Shown here one piece after another: positions 33,697 through 44,398 of a DNA stretch of 64,000 nt (its first letter is position 1; each line of letters opens with the position of its first letter). The notes beneath the pieces were generated by a model. The model was not told the DNA's origin. It saw nothing but the letters and a program-made list of their open reading frames with translations, and did no database searches. The DNA lies in assembly GCF_900166585.1 (NCBI RefSeq), contig NZ_FVZC01000007.1, forward strand, positions 682,001-746,000, read 5' to 3'. This DNA is from Mesobacillus jeotgali. Lineage in GTDB: Bacteria; Bacillota; Bacilli; Bacillales; Cytobacillaceae. Position numbers and translations under genes: made by a program.

Positions 33697-33917
33697 TATT
33701 ATTCCTCCTTTAATTGTTAATTGTCTAAAAGATGAACATCACTTCTAAAGTTCTGCGGCATTTGCATAAAAGATTGGATTAATGATAAGCAGGAAGAGTT
33801 ACAGTGGAGTTACAGAACAATAGCAATCCAGCCTTTATAAATAATGAATTGGTGTATGGCCAATCCCTGACGTCATAGGACAAAAGTATCTTTTTACTAA
33901 ACAAGCAAATTAGTAAT

Positions 33918-35539
<1,622 letters not shown>

Positions 35540-35550
35540 AAGAACTAGTA

Positions 35551-35583
35551 AAACGGCATTCCAGTCGGATTGCCGTTTTTATC
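35551..35583 (+). terminator. Terminator after amylase gene
   Basis: Stem AAACGGCA / TGCCGTTT with a 12-nt loop and T-run. Confidence 0.85.
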
Positions 35584-35853
35584 TAAAAAATCCTGTATTA
35601 GTTCAGCTAAGTAATAGGATTCCCCTATTCTGACAGTGAATAATATAGAAAAATATATCCGAGTTGTCCATTAGGTTTCACAGTAGCTATTTAAATGTCT
35701 TAAATTTTTGAAATCCCCTTATTCCAAATTCTCATTTCTAGATGATTAATAGTAGGGTATATGTATATGCGAGAACTCAATGGATTTAATCCACAGAACA
35801 ATCCTCAATACATCACATAAACAAAATTTCCCTTTTATTTATACCGGGGACTG

Positions 35854-35918
35854 TGCTATTATTTAGAAATGCGAAATAACATTGAAAATCTTCTTCTGCA
35901 GAAGATTTTTTTCTTTTT
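35854..35918 (+). ncRNA. Short terminated transcript / attenuator leader before MFS gene
   Basis: Extended -10 TGCTATTAT (35854-35862) is followed within 25 bp by a strong hairpin AAAATCTTC / GAAGATTTT (35885-35909) and a T-rich run. This predicts a transcript of only about 45-50 nt, either a leader regulated by antitermination or a separate small RNA. A convincing -35 box is not visible. The rest of 35584-35996 is AT-rich, with no other feature seen. Confidence 0.5.
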
Positions 35919-35996
35919 TAACAATCAATAATGAAAAAGTAGAGAAAAGAACAGAATCATTAGTGAACAGCTCTATTAATAAAGGGGAGGATATTT

Positions 35997-37196
35997 TTGT
36001 CAAAACTTAAAGAGCCATTATGGACCTCTTCATTCATAAAGCTGATGGTCGGGAATCTGTTTGTATTTATGTCCTTTCAGATGCTGATTCCGACTTTGCC
36101 ACCCTATATAAAGTCAATTGGTGCGAATGGGACCGAGATTGGTCTTGTTACCGCCCTTTTCTCCATTGGGGCTGTGTTGAGCAGGCCATTCATCGGATTC
36201 ATGCTTGAATACAAACACCGGAGACCGCTTGTTTTGATTGGTGCAGTGCTGCTGCTCTTGATTACATTCCTGTATCCGCTGTCGCAGGTAGTCGTCATTT
36301 TCCTGGCGATCAGGCTGTTGCATGGGCTTGCCTGGGGATGGTCTACGACTGTCAATGGCACGGCTGCCGTTGATGTAATCCCCAACTCGCGGCTAGGAGA
36401 AGGAATGGGTTATTACGGACTGTCCATCACAATTGGGATGATCATTGCTCCGAGTCTTGGGATATTCTTATTTCAGGTTACGACGTTCGAAAATCTGGTG
36501 TACATCTCGGGTGCGCTTGGCGTCATTTCCCTGATCTTGCTCGGAACCGTCAATTATCAAACACCTGAACAGGTTATCAATACAAAAAAGGAAGATTTAA
36601 AATTCTCCTATCTTGGCTCACTTATTGAAAAGTCGGGGTGGTTCCCGGCAATGCTGACTTTGCTCATTAATCTCGGGTATGGGACAATCGTCACCTTCAT
36701 CGTTATTTTCGGAGAGGAACGAGGAATTGATCAAATCTTTCTGTTTTACCTTTGCAATGCCATTCTAGCTTCATTGTCACGTCCGGTAGCAGGGAAATGG
36801 TTTGACCAGAAAGGTCCTGCCGGGCTTGTTATTTTAACGATCACCATCACCATTGCTGGTATGTGGGTGCTTTCGTTCGCTCACTCTAATATGATGATTG
36901 CAATTGCCGGCGTTTTGTTCGGGATTGGATTCGGATCATTGATCCCAACCCTGCAATCATGGACGTTATCGATGACACCAGCAAACAGGCGTGGGGTGGC
37001 AAATGGAATGTTCTTCTCATCAATCGACCTTGGGATTGGATTGAGCGGTTTGATTTTCGGAGTTTTTGCGCAGTATGTAGAACTTGGGACATTGTTCCAG
37101 ATTTCAAGTGGTTTCATCGTACTTGCACTAATCCTCACGATTATGAAAGGCAAACAAAAAGGGGAAGTACGACTTCCAAAGAAGGCAGTTTCCTAA
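35997..37196 (+). CDS. MFS transporter
   Basis: TTG start (35997) with AAGGGGAGG 7 nt upstream. The 399-residue protein has 12 predicted helices. Signature loops SRLGEGMGYYGLSITIG and FSSIDLGIGLSG are shared with the MFS protein at 1-1118, so the two are paralogues of one Bacillus exporter group. No regulator is adjacent; the terminated leader upstream may provide control. Substrate unknown. Confidence 0.88.
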   Translation: MSKLKEPLWTSSFIKLMVGNLFVFMSFQMLIPTLPPYIKSIGANGTEIGLVTALFSIGAVLSRPFIGFMLEYKHRRPLVLIGAVLLLLITFLYPLSQVVVIFLAIRLLHGLAWGWSTTVNGTAAVDVIPNSRLGEGMGYYGLSITIGMIIAPSLGIFLFQVTTFENLVYISGALGVISLILLGTVNYQTPEQVINTKKEDLKFSYLGSLIEKSGWFPAMLTLLINLGYGTIVTFIVIFGEERGIDQIFLFYLCNAILASLSRPVAGKWFDQKGPAGLVILTITITIAGMWVLSFAHSNMMIAIAGVLFGIGFGSLIPTLQSWTLSMTPANRRGVANGMFFSSIDLGIGLSGLIFGVFAQYVELGTLFQISSGFIVLALILTIMKGKQKGEVRLPKKAVS

Positions 37197-37309
37197 GGCA
37201 AAAGCTAGCCGTTTCATGGCTGGCTTTTTCTATGGTTGCTAATATGCTCTCTTTTGATTTAAACTGATAAAGAAATTTACACAGTACGGATTGGTATGTG
37301 AGGATGATT

Positions 37310-38068
37310 ATGGATAATCAGGATCAAACATTTGAAGTGATGCGGGCCTGTCTGCTGGCCGGCAAAATCATGCTCCAGAGCGGCGCCGAAACATATCGGG
37401 TCGAGGACACGATGTCCAGAATGGCTTCTGCGCTCGGCATTGACAAGACACACAGTTATGTTACGCCGACTGGAATCATTTTTTCTGTAGAAGGTATAGG
37501 ACCAGAACGGACTAAACTTGTACGAATCTCCGACCGGACAACTGATCTGAGAAAAGTGGCGATGGTCAACAGTGTCTCGCGCAAAATCAGCAGCGGTGAG
37601 GTTGGACTTGCGGAGGCATGCAGGCTTTTGGTGGAGATTGAGGAAGCAAATCTAACCTACTCATTTATGATTCAACTCATTGCAGCTGCAATTGCGAGCG
37701 GCTGTTTTACCATCATGTTCCTGGGCAGCTGGCTTGATTTCCTGCCTTCAATGGCCGCAGGGGGAATCGGTTTCTTCCTGGTCGTTTATTTTCACCGGAT
37801 TGTGCCAGTAAAGTTTTTCGCTGAATTCCTGTCATCCTTTATGATTGGTATGATTTCGTTTTTCTTTGTAAAACTTGGATTAGGACAGGAACTGGATAAA
37901 ATTATTATCGGCTCAGTTATGCCGCTTGTTCCTGGCTTGCTGATCACGAATGCGGTCAGGGATCTGATGGCAGGCCATTTGGTCTCAGGATTGTCAAAGG
38001 GAGCAGAAGCATTGTTGACCGCGTTTGCGATTGGTTCTGGCATAGCGGCAATTTTATCTTTCTTGTAG
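37310..38068 (+). CDS. Threonine/serine exporter, N-terminal half (YjjP/ThrE_1)
   Basis: 252 residues. The ATG at 37310 has GAGG 6 nt upstream; a GTG frame starts four codons earlier. The N-terminal cytoplasmic domain (about 1-110) with CLLAGKIMLQSGAETYRVEDTM and MVNSVSRKISSG is followed by five membrane helices, ending in LVPGLLITNAVRDLMAGHLVSG. In C. glutamicum ThrE both halves are one chain; here they are two adjacent genes 15 bp apart. Expected to export L-threonine/serine; the direction and substrate are family inference. Confidence 0.9.
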   Translation: MDNQDQTFEVMRACLLAGKIMLQSGAETYRVEDTMSRMASALGIDKTHSYVTPTGIIFSVEGIGPERTKLVRISDRTTDLRKVAMVNSVSRKISSGEVGLAEACRLLVEIEEANLTYSFMIQLIAAAIASGCFTIMFLGSWLDFLPSMAAGGIGFFLVVYFHRIVPVKFFAEFLSSFMIGMISFFFVKLGLGQELDKIIIGSVMPLVPGLLITNAVRDLMAGHLVSGLSKGAEALLTAFAIGSGIAAILSFL

Positions 38069-38083
38069 TCAGGAGAAAAAACG

Positions 38084-38527
38084 ATGGTTTATATAGAACA
38101 GTTAATTACAAGTTTTATTGCATCGGCAGCGTTTGGAATCATTTTTAACGCACCCAGGGAATCACTGGTCAAATGCGGAATTTCCGGGATGGTGGGCTGG
38201 ATTGTTTATTTTGCCCTGGATACAAATGGGGTCGGGACGATTTTTGCCACATTGATAGCTTCCTTCCTGATTGCGGTTGTCAGCCAGGTGTTCGCGAAGG
38301 CATACAGGACGCCAATTATCATATTTAGTGTCGCTGGAATTATTCCATTGGTTCCGGGCGGATTGGCGTATGATGCGATGAGAAACTTTGTGGAGAACGA
38401 CTACAGCATTGCCCTTTCGTTAGCTGCGAAAGCGTCGATGATATCGGGCGCCATCGCTGTCGGACTTGTTTTTTCTGAAGTAATCAACCAGGTGATTAGA
38501 AGATCAAGCCTTGGGCCGGTAAAATAA
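38084..38527 (+). CDS. Threonine/serine exporter, C-terminal half (YjjB/ThrE_2)
   Basis: 147-residue membrane protein with about four to five helices: FIASAAFGIIFNAPRESLVKCGISGMVGWIVYF and a conserved IPLVPGGLAYDAMRNF. It pairs with the preceding ThrE_1 gene to rebuild the full transporter. Followed by a terminator at 38536. Confidence 0.9.
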   Translation: MVYIEQLITSFIASAAFGIIFNAPRESLVKCGISGMVGWIVYFALDTNGVGTIFATLIASFLIAVVSQVFAKAYRTPIIIFSVAGIIPLVPGGLAYDAMRNFVENDYSIALSLAAKASMISGAIAVGLVFSEVINQVIRRSSLGPVK

Positions 38528-38535
38528 TCATTAAG

Positions 38536-38566
38536 AAGACTCGCATTGGATGTGAGTCTTTTTTAT
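38536..38566 (+). terminator. Terminator after ThrE pair
   Basis: Stem AAGACTC / GAGTCTT followed by a T-run. Confidence 0.8.
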
Positions 38567-38638
38567 TTGCCAAAAAAGGGATTCATTAGTTTGTGGAGAA
38601 TTGATAGTTAAAAAGATTGAAAAAAAAGGGATGGGGAC

Positions 38639-39271
38639 ATGGAAATTCTTTTAATCAGGCATGGTGAGTCAGAAGGGGATATCCTTCAGGTTCAAGAAGG
38701 CCGGGCGGATTTGCTTCTGACGGACCGGGGCCGCCGACAGGCAAGGGAAATGGCAAAAGTCGTAAAGGAAAAATATATGCCGGAAGTGATCTGGTCCAGC
38801 ACATTGAAGCGTGCAAGGGAAACGGCAGAAATCCTGAGCGGTGAAACAGGTGTCGCTGTGATTGAAGATGACGGAATAAGAGAATTCAATAATGGAGTTT
38901 TGGCAGGCTTGCCCTATGCAGAAGCGAAGGTGCGTTATCCAGAGCCAGAGGGCGGGCGAAAGCCGCATGAACCAATCGAGGATGGAGAATCCGAGCTCGA
39001 ATTCCGCTTCCGTGCCCAAACAGTATTTTCAAAGATTCTAACAGAAAGCGCAGGAAGGAAAAGGATCGCGATTGTCTCGCATGGAGGTATGATTTCCAAT
39101 CTGCTGAGGGCATTTTTGAATCTGCCAGTAACCAATGATATCTATTTTCCAACCGGAGACACAGGGATCCATTTGCTTAAAATAAAAGAAGGGCAAAAAA
39201 CAGTCATGTTCCTGAATGATTGCAGCCATCTGGCAAAAGTAGATGCAGAGGAGCTTTCTGTCCAAATTTAA
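38639..39271 (+). CDS. Histidine phosphatase family protein
   Basis: 210 residues with RHGES (7-11), ETAEILS near 60, and the second catalytic His in IVSHGGMISNLLRAFL. It belongs to the phosphoglycerate-mutase-like branch used for many small phosphate esters (alpha-ribazole phosphatase, 2-phosphoglycerate and others). The GRADLLLTDRGRRQAREM segment favours a phosphatase, not a cofactor-dependent mutase. Substrate unknown. Confidence 0.92.
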   Translation: MEILLIRHGESEGDILQVQEGRADLLLTDRGRRQAREMAKVVKEKYMPEVIWSSTLKRARETAEILSGETGVAVIEDDGIREFNNGVLAGLPYAEAKVRYPEPEGGRKPHEPIEDGESELEFRFRAQTVFSKILTESAGRKRIAIVSHGGMISNLLRAFLNLPVTNDIYFPTGDTGIHLLKIKEGQKTVMFLNDCSHLAKVDAEELSVQI

Positions 39272-39290
39272 TTGACATCGTGGAATTAAA

Positions 39291-39334
39291 AACAGCCTGA
39301 ATCCAGCTCAAGACTGGGTTCAGGCTGTTGTTTT
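39291..39334. terminator. Bidirectional terminator
   Basis: Stem AACAGCCTGAA / TTCAGGCTGTT extended inside by CCAG/CTGG, between convergent genes. Confidence 0.9.
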
Positions 39335-40322
39335 ACATTTTTACAATCGTCCGCCCACGGTTCTCTCCCTTTAAAATGCTGGAAAGGACGCTAGGCAATT
39401 CTTCTAATGATACTTCATTTTTGATAGTCTCAAGCAATTCCTCAGGCTTCAAATCCCCAGCCATTCGCTGCCATAAAAGCTTTCTTGTTTCCATCGGGCA
39501 ATATACGGAATCTATGCCCAGGAGATTGATGCCCCTTAGGATGAATGGAAAGACAGTTGTCGGGACGTCTGTTCCGCCAGTCAAGCCGCTGACAGCGACC
39601 GAACCATTGTACTCCAGCTTGCTTAAGATTGCCGACAAGGTATCGCCTCCAACCGGGTCAACAGCTCCGGCCCATAGCTGCTTGTCCAGTGGCTTAATTT
39701 TTTCGCCGACAAGTTCTTCACGGCTGATAATTTCGGCCGCACCGATCTTTTTCAGGTAATCATGTTCCGATTCTTTTCCTGTACTTGCTACAACGTGGTA
39801 ACCACGCTTAGCGAGCATTGCCACGGCAACACTGCCGACCCCTCCGGTTGCGCCTGTCACCAGCACTTTCCCTTTTTCCGGAGTAAGGCCGTTTTCTTCA
39901 AGGCGGTGGACGGACAACGCTGCTGTGAATCCGGCAGTCCCAAAAACCATCGCTTCCTTTAGAGTCAGGCCTTCAGGCAATGGTACAACCCACTCTGCCG
40001 GAATTCTGGCATACTCACTGAAACCCCCATAGTGGGAAACCCCTATTTCATAGCTCGTTGCAATTACTTCATCGCCTTCCTTAAAGCGGCTGTCGTCAGA
40101 GCGGATTACAGTCCCGGCAAGGTCGATTCCAGGGATGAAAGGGTAAGACCGGACAATCTTGCCATTAGGGATGCTTGCTAGCCCGTCCTTATAATTGACA
40201 CTTGAATATGCTACCTTGATCAGCACATCTCCATCAGGGAGGTTCTCCTGCGTGATCGTCGTTACCCCTGCTGAAAATCCCTCTTCATTTTTATTCACCA
40301 TAAAAGCTTTGAAATTCTCCAT
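39333..40322 (-). CDS. YhdH/YhfP-type quinone oxidoreductase / acryloyl-CoA reductase
   Basis: 329-residue zinc-free medium-chain dehydrogenase. Start set at 40322, where the family begins (MENFKAFMV); upstream residues are not conserved. The nucleotide-binding site is TGATGGVGSVAVAMLAKRGYHVVAST, and VSSVNYKDGLA/GIDLAGTV are typical of YhdH/YhfP. It likely reduces a 2-alkenoyl compound with NADPH. The 52-bp array 2 and a long regulatory gap lie upstream. Confidence 0.9.
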   Translation of the reverse strand: MENFKAFMVNKNEEGFSAGVTTITQENLPDGDVLIKVAYSSVNYKDGLASIPNGKIVRSYPFIPGIDLAGTVIRSDDSRFKEGDEVIATSYEIGVSHYGGFSEYARIPAEWVVPLPEGLTLKEAMVFGTAGFTAALSVHRLEENGLTPEKGKVLVTGATGGVGSVAVAMLAKRGYHVVASTGKESEHDYLKKIGAAEIISREELVGEKIKPLDKQLWAGAVDPVGGDTLSAILSKLEYNGSVAVSGLTGGTDVPTTVFPFILRGINLLGIDSVYCPMETRKLLWQRMAGDLKPEELLETIKNEVSLEELPSVLSSILKGENRGRTIVKM

Positions 40323-40523
40323 GACTCCCAACCTTTCTTGGCTTGATAGTTTAAGTATAAGGAAAACACTGTCCATCTTCTAATAACTCAACTTAATGTG
40401 GGCAATCAATTTTAACAAGTAGAAAAAAGACTGGATATGACTTTTGTTGCTGACATCCTTGCGGGCGATAAAATACGTTTCCGGACTCATATTTGCCTGT
40501 CAGCTTTTCATGACTTCCAAGTA

Positions 40524-40776
40524 TTAATGTAGGGATAAAAAAAGGCGCCCATGAATTATCGTCACTGGTAAAAGCATTAATGTGCAGTTAAATCCAAGCA
40601 TCCAAAAATTATCATCACATTAGAAGAGTTAATGTAACGATAAACTAAGACATCCATTTATTATCGTCACATAAAAAGAGTTAATGTGCAGATAAACCAA
40701 GACATCAGCAAATTATCGTCACTATAACATGCGCATAAATCAAGTCCTTACCAGTCATCGTTCCATAAAAGGCCAC
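40524..40776. repeat. Second 52-bp tandem array, unrelated sequence
   Basis: TTAATGT recurs at 40524, 40577, 40629 and 40681 (spacing 53, 52, 52), with weaker units on both sides. Core consensus: TTAATGTgcAGATAAAcc, then AAGaCATCc, then aATTATCGTCACaTaaaagag. GATAA and TTATC flank about 17 nt in each unit; at 40629 the arms extend to ACGATAA / TTATCGT. The period equals that of the 27077-27804 array although the sequences are unrelated. It lies in a 782-bp gap (40323-41104). Confidence 0.8.
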
Positions 40777-40863
40777 AATGTATCCACCTGAGAATTCCAA
40801 CGAGTAAGGCCGTATCTTCAGGATATTTTACCCCGGATGAGTCTGACAGATTGTTAAGTCCCG

Positions 40864-40943
40864 CACAAAATTATTACGATTTTGTGTACAGTCAATCTGG
40901 TGTGACGGACTTCACATATCTTTTAATCTGGCTCACTTAAGAT
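40864..40943 (+). promoter_or_regulatory. Fnr-type promoter plus second inverted repeat
   Basis: A perfect TGTGA-N6-TCACA site (40901-40916) matches the Fnr consensus. TAAGAT (40938-40943) is a -10 whose start would be near 40950, putting the site at about -41.5, the class II activator position. Upstream a second perfect inverted repeat, CACAAAAT-N7-ATTTTGTG (40864-40886), is centred near -75. No -35 matches well, as expected for activator-dependent promoters. Confidence 0.75.
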
Positions 40944-41104
40944 TTAGGTATGAACAAGGTACACAGTGGAGCTTAGGGTTGAAAACATTATTAAATCAAT
41001 TTTTCACTATTCACAAAGTGTTTACAATTTCCCCCTATTTTGACTGTTTTTCCATGATAAGATGATTTTTGAAATCGGGAACGATTTACAGGGAGGTAAC
41101 AAAG

Positions 41105-42274
41105 TTGTACAAATTCGAGAAATCCTTTTACTCAAAAACAAGCATGTATTCCTTTGTCGTTGTCATTATATTATTTTTCTCAATGTGGTATTCGACCTCG
41201 AAGTTTGTCCATATAGATATGGCGCTTCTGGGGTATGCAATCTCGTCAGCGGTGTTTGCCATCGGGCTCACGATCAGAATGAGCTTCTGGATGTGGCGCA
41301 AAGCGACGAACAAGGTGGCTAAGCGAAGTGTTGAGAACCTTTTTAATAAAGAACGATTGAAACGCAACACAAAAGCAGTACTCAAAACTTTGATTGATAA
41401 TATCATCTTGCAAAAATTCATTTTCCAGCGCGGATTATACCGCGGTATCCAGCACTTCATGATTTCATGGGGCTGCATCATTTCATTCGCAATTACCTTC
41501 GGACTTACCTTCGGTTGGATGAGATTTGATCTTATCGATTCTGAAACGTACCAGATTATCGTGTTTGATATGCCGACCATCACAATGGCAGCTCACGGGA
41601 TTTTCGCGGAAATCGTTTATAACGGCCTGAATATCGGTGCAATCATGGTTTTAATCGGAGCGGGGATGGCCCTTTACCGACGCATCACGGACTATGATGT
41701 AAAAGTAACTCAGCGATTTGAGTTCGATATTCTCCCATTGATAATTCTTTTGTCAGTAACAGTGACAGGCTTGATCCTAACAATCATGTACACATTCCTT
41801 GAGGGATGGATGCACCATTATATGTCGCTGATTCACCAGGTAACAGTTATCATCATGCTCATGTACTTCCCATTCGGAAAACTGTTCCATGTGCCGATCA
41901 GGCCGCTGGCTACAGCAGTTCCTATGAGTTATCAAGAGGTGGTCAAAGTGGATACGAAAGAATGTAAAAGCTGCGGACAGCCATACAGCAATGATGACCA
42001 GATTGCGGATGTCCAGGCAATATTAAAAAGCCAAAATTTCGATCTCCAGCTTGCGGACGGCTCTTACCTTTCAGATTATTGCACTGGCTGCCGCCGCAGG
42101 ATGAGAGCATTGAAACAAATGAATCTTGAAGCGCCTAAAGGCAACCCATACGGACCAGTAAGCACCAATAATGGAATTCACTTATCAGGCTTCAGCAAGA
42201 AGCGTTCGGAAGAATTTTACGGACTTGACCAGGACTCAAAGGAGGAAAAAGTTGATGAGCCAGTTTCTCGTTAA
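41105..42274 (+). CDS. Membrane subunit, NarI/HdrE-like cytochrome b
   Basis: The TTG at 41105 has GGGAGG 7 nt upstream; the longer ATG frame (41069) has no site. The 389-residue protein has about five to six membrane helices, with conserved-looking His residues (GIQHFMISWG, MAAHGIF, WMHHYMSLIHQVT), plausible haem-b ligands as in NarI/HdrE. The C-terminal cytoplasmic part has CKSCG and CTGC pairs, which could bind a metal or Fe-S centre. It would link the quinone pool to the downstream molybdoenzyme. Its end overlaps the next gene by 20 bp. Confidence 0.7.
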   Translation: MYKFEKSFYSKTSMYSFVVVIILFFSMWYSTSKFVHIDMALLGYAISSAVFAIGLTIRMSFWMWRKATNKVAKRSVENLFNKERLKRNTKAVLKTLIDNIILQKFIFQRGLYRGIQHFMISWGCIISFAITFGLTFGWMRFDLIDSETYQIIVFDMPTITMAAHGIFAEIVYNGLNIGAIMVLIGAGMALYRRITDYDVKVTQRFEFDILPLIILLSVTVTGLILTIMYTFLEGWMHHYMSLIHQVTVIIMLMYFPFGKLFHVPIRPLATAVPMSYQEVVKVDTKECKSCGQPYSNDDQIADVQAILKSQNFDLQLADGSYLSDYCTGCRRRMRALKQMNLEAPKGNPYGPVSTNNGIHLSGFSKKRSEEFYGLDQDSKEEKVDEPVSR

Positions 42275-44384
42275 AGAAGGCGTAAAGAACCAGATTCGCA
42301 AAGGTGAAAAGCTAGTCACAACTCATTGCTGCTATTGCGGCATGCAGTGCGGAATGCATATCCGTGTTGATGAAAAAAACAACAAGGTTGTCGGTGTTGA
42401 ACCTCGTTATGACTGGGTTTTAACAAGAGGGAAGATGTGTCCGAAAGGGGTTACTGCCTACCAGACGGTGGACCATCCGGACCGCATCAAGACTCCTTTG
42501 ATCAAAAAGAACGGCAAGTTTGTCGAAGCTACATGGGATGAAGCGCTCGACTTGATTGAAAGCAAGTATAAAGGAATCCAGGAAACTTACGGCAAGGATG
42601 CGGTCGGCGTATACGGCGGAGTTTCAATGACAAATGAAAAGTGCTACCTCGTTGGTAAGTACGCTCGCGTAGGACTGGGAACTCGTTATATCGACTATAA
42701 TGGCCGCTATTGCATGAGCTCTGCTGCCGGAGGTTTCAACAAGACTCTTGGAATGGACCGCGGCTCCACTCTTCCTTGGACTGAGCTTGAGCATACCGAT
42801 ACATTTTTCATGGCTGGTTCCAACACAGCAGAATGCCACCCGACAAGTATTCAGTGGTTCTGGAAGGCAAAGGACAAAGGAGCAAAATTCATCGTCGCAG
42901 ATCCTCGTGAAACAGCAACAGCACGTGTCGCTGACGTGCACCTTGACTTGCTTCCAGGAACAGACGCAGCACTTGCGAACGGTATCATGCACCTTCTGAT
43001 CAAGCATGATTATGTTGACAATGAATACGTACAGGAACGATGCAACAACTTTGAAGAATTAAAAGAAATGACGGCGAAATTCACGCCTGAATATACATCG
43101 AAACTTACAGGTGTGGCAGCTGAGAAAATCATCAAGGCAGCACACATTTTCGGAAAATCACCACGCTCAGTCGTGATGTTCGCACGCGGTGCGGAACAAC
43201 AGACGTCAGGTGTTGATAATGTTAGCCTGTATACGTCAATGGCGTTATTGAGGGGACAGATTGGCAAATTCGCATCAGGTGTTGCCACTTTCACAGGACA
43301 GGGCAACGGCCAGGGCGGACGCGAACACGGACAGAAAGCAGATGCTCTTCCAGGATACCGTAAAATCGCAAATCCTAAGGATGTTGAGCATGTCGCAGGA
43401 GTTTGGGGCATCAAGCCAGAAGAAATGCCGAAGGAAGGCGTTTCCGCATACGAAATGTTCCACCTGATGCAGAACAAGACGATCCGCGCATTACACGTCA
43501 TTTGCTCGAATCCCGTTGTTTCATCACCGAACATTAACTATGTACAGGACTCACTGGAGAAGCTGGATTTCCTTGTCGTAAATGACTTTTTCATGTCAGA
43601 AACAGCCGAGCTTGCTGATGTTGTTCTTCCGGCAACAACTTGGGCTGAAGACGAAGGAACAACAACGAACATCGAAGGACGTGTCATCAGGATTCGAAAG
43701 GTAGTGGAGCCAATTGGCGAATCGAAGCCTGATTGGGAAATCATGAGTCTGATTGCTGAACGACTAGGTAAAGGAAAGTACTTTGATTACAACGAACCAA
43801 GAGAGATCTTTGATGAGCTTCGTCTCGCTTCAAAAGGCGGCAAGGCTGATTACTTCGGTGTAACTTATGAAAAAATCGATGAGCAGGACGGCGTTTTCTG
43901 GCCAGCACCTGCAGAAGACCACAAAGGAACTCCATCAGTATTCCAAGAGCGATTTGCGACTGAAGATGGAAGAGCGAATTTGGCAGTCTGCGATTTCAGG
44001 GGACCTGCGGAAGTTCAGTCAAAGGAATACCCTCTATGGCTGACAACTGGCCGTGTCGTATTCCATTATCTGTCCGGTAACCAGACAAGACGCGTTGGCT
44101 TCCTGATGGAGCAATGCCCTGAGCCTTTCGTAGAAATGCATCCTGAACTGGCAAGCCAGTATCAGGTAGAGAACGGTGAAAGAGTGAAACTTTCAACTCC
44201 GCGCGGCGACATGATCGCTCCGGTAAAAATAACAAAAGCAATCCGTAAAGATACAATGTTCGTCCCATACCACTGGGGCAAAAAGCTGGCAGTCAACCAA
44301 TTGACCAGCCCGGCGCTTGATCCATTCTCAAGAATGCCAGAATTTAAAGTTTGCGCTGTAAAGCTCGAAAAGCTGACAAAATAG
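42255..44384 (+). CDS. Molybdopterin oxidoreductase, NasC/NapA/FdhA-like
   Basis: 709-residue Mo-bisMGD enzyme starting at 42255 (GGAGG 9 nt upstream). A [4Fe-4S] site C25-x2-C28-x3-C32-x29-C62 is followed by the MGD domains. Cys153 in GRYCMSSA is the expected Mo ligand, as in NapA/NasC and not the Asp of NarG. C-terminal LTTGRVVFHYLSGNQTRR is a molydopterin-dinucleotide-binding motif. Neither a Tat signal nor extra Fe-S domains are seen, so it acts in the cytoplasm, perhaps on nitrate, formate or another oxyanion. Middle gene of an Fnr-type operon. Confidence 0.88.
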   Translation: MSQFLVKEGVKNQIRKGEKLVTTHCCYCGMQCGMHIRVDEKNNKVVGVEPRYDWVLTRGKMCPKGVTAYQTVDHPDRIKTPLIKKNGKFVEATWDEALDLIESKYKGIQETYGKDAVGVYGGVSMTNEKCYLVGKYARVGLGTRYIDYNGRYCMSSAAGGFNKTLGMDRGSTLPWTELEHTDTFFMAGSNTAECHPTSIQWFWKAKDKGAKFIVADPRETATARVADVHLDLLPGTDAALANGIMHLLIKHDYVDNEYVQERCNNFEELKEMTAKFTPEYTSKLTGVAAEKIIKAAHIFGKSPRSVVMFARGAEQQTSGVDNVSLYTSMALLRGQIGKFASGVATFTGQGNGQGGREHGQKADALPGYRKIANPKDVEHVAGVWGIKPEEMPKEGVSAYEMFHLMQNKTIRALHVICSNPVVSSPNINYVQDSLEKLDFLVVNDFFMSETAELADVVLPATTWAEDEGTTTNIEGRVIRIRKVVEPIGESKPDWEIMSLIAERLGKGKYFDYNEPREIFDELRLASKGGKADYFGVTYEKIDEQDGVFWPAPAEDHKGTPSVFQERFATEDGRANLAVCDFRGPAEVQSKEYPLWLTTGRVVFHYLSGNQTRRVGFLMEQCPEPFVEMHPELASQYQVENGERVKLSTPRGDMIAPVKITKAIRKDTMFVPYHWGKKLAVNQLTSPALDPFSRMPEFKVCAVKLEKLTK

Positions 44385-44398
44385 GAGGAACGGCTATT

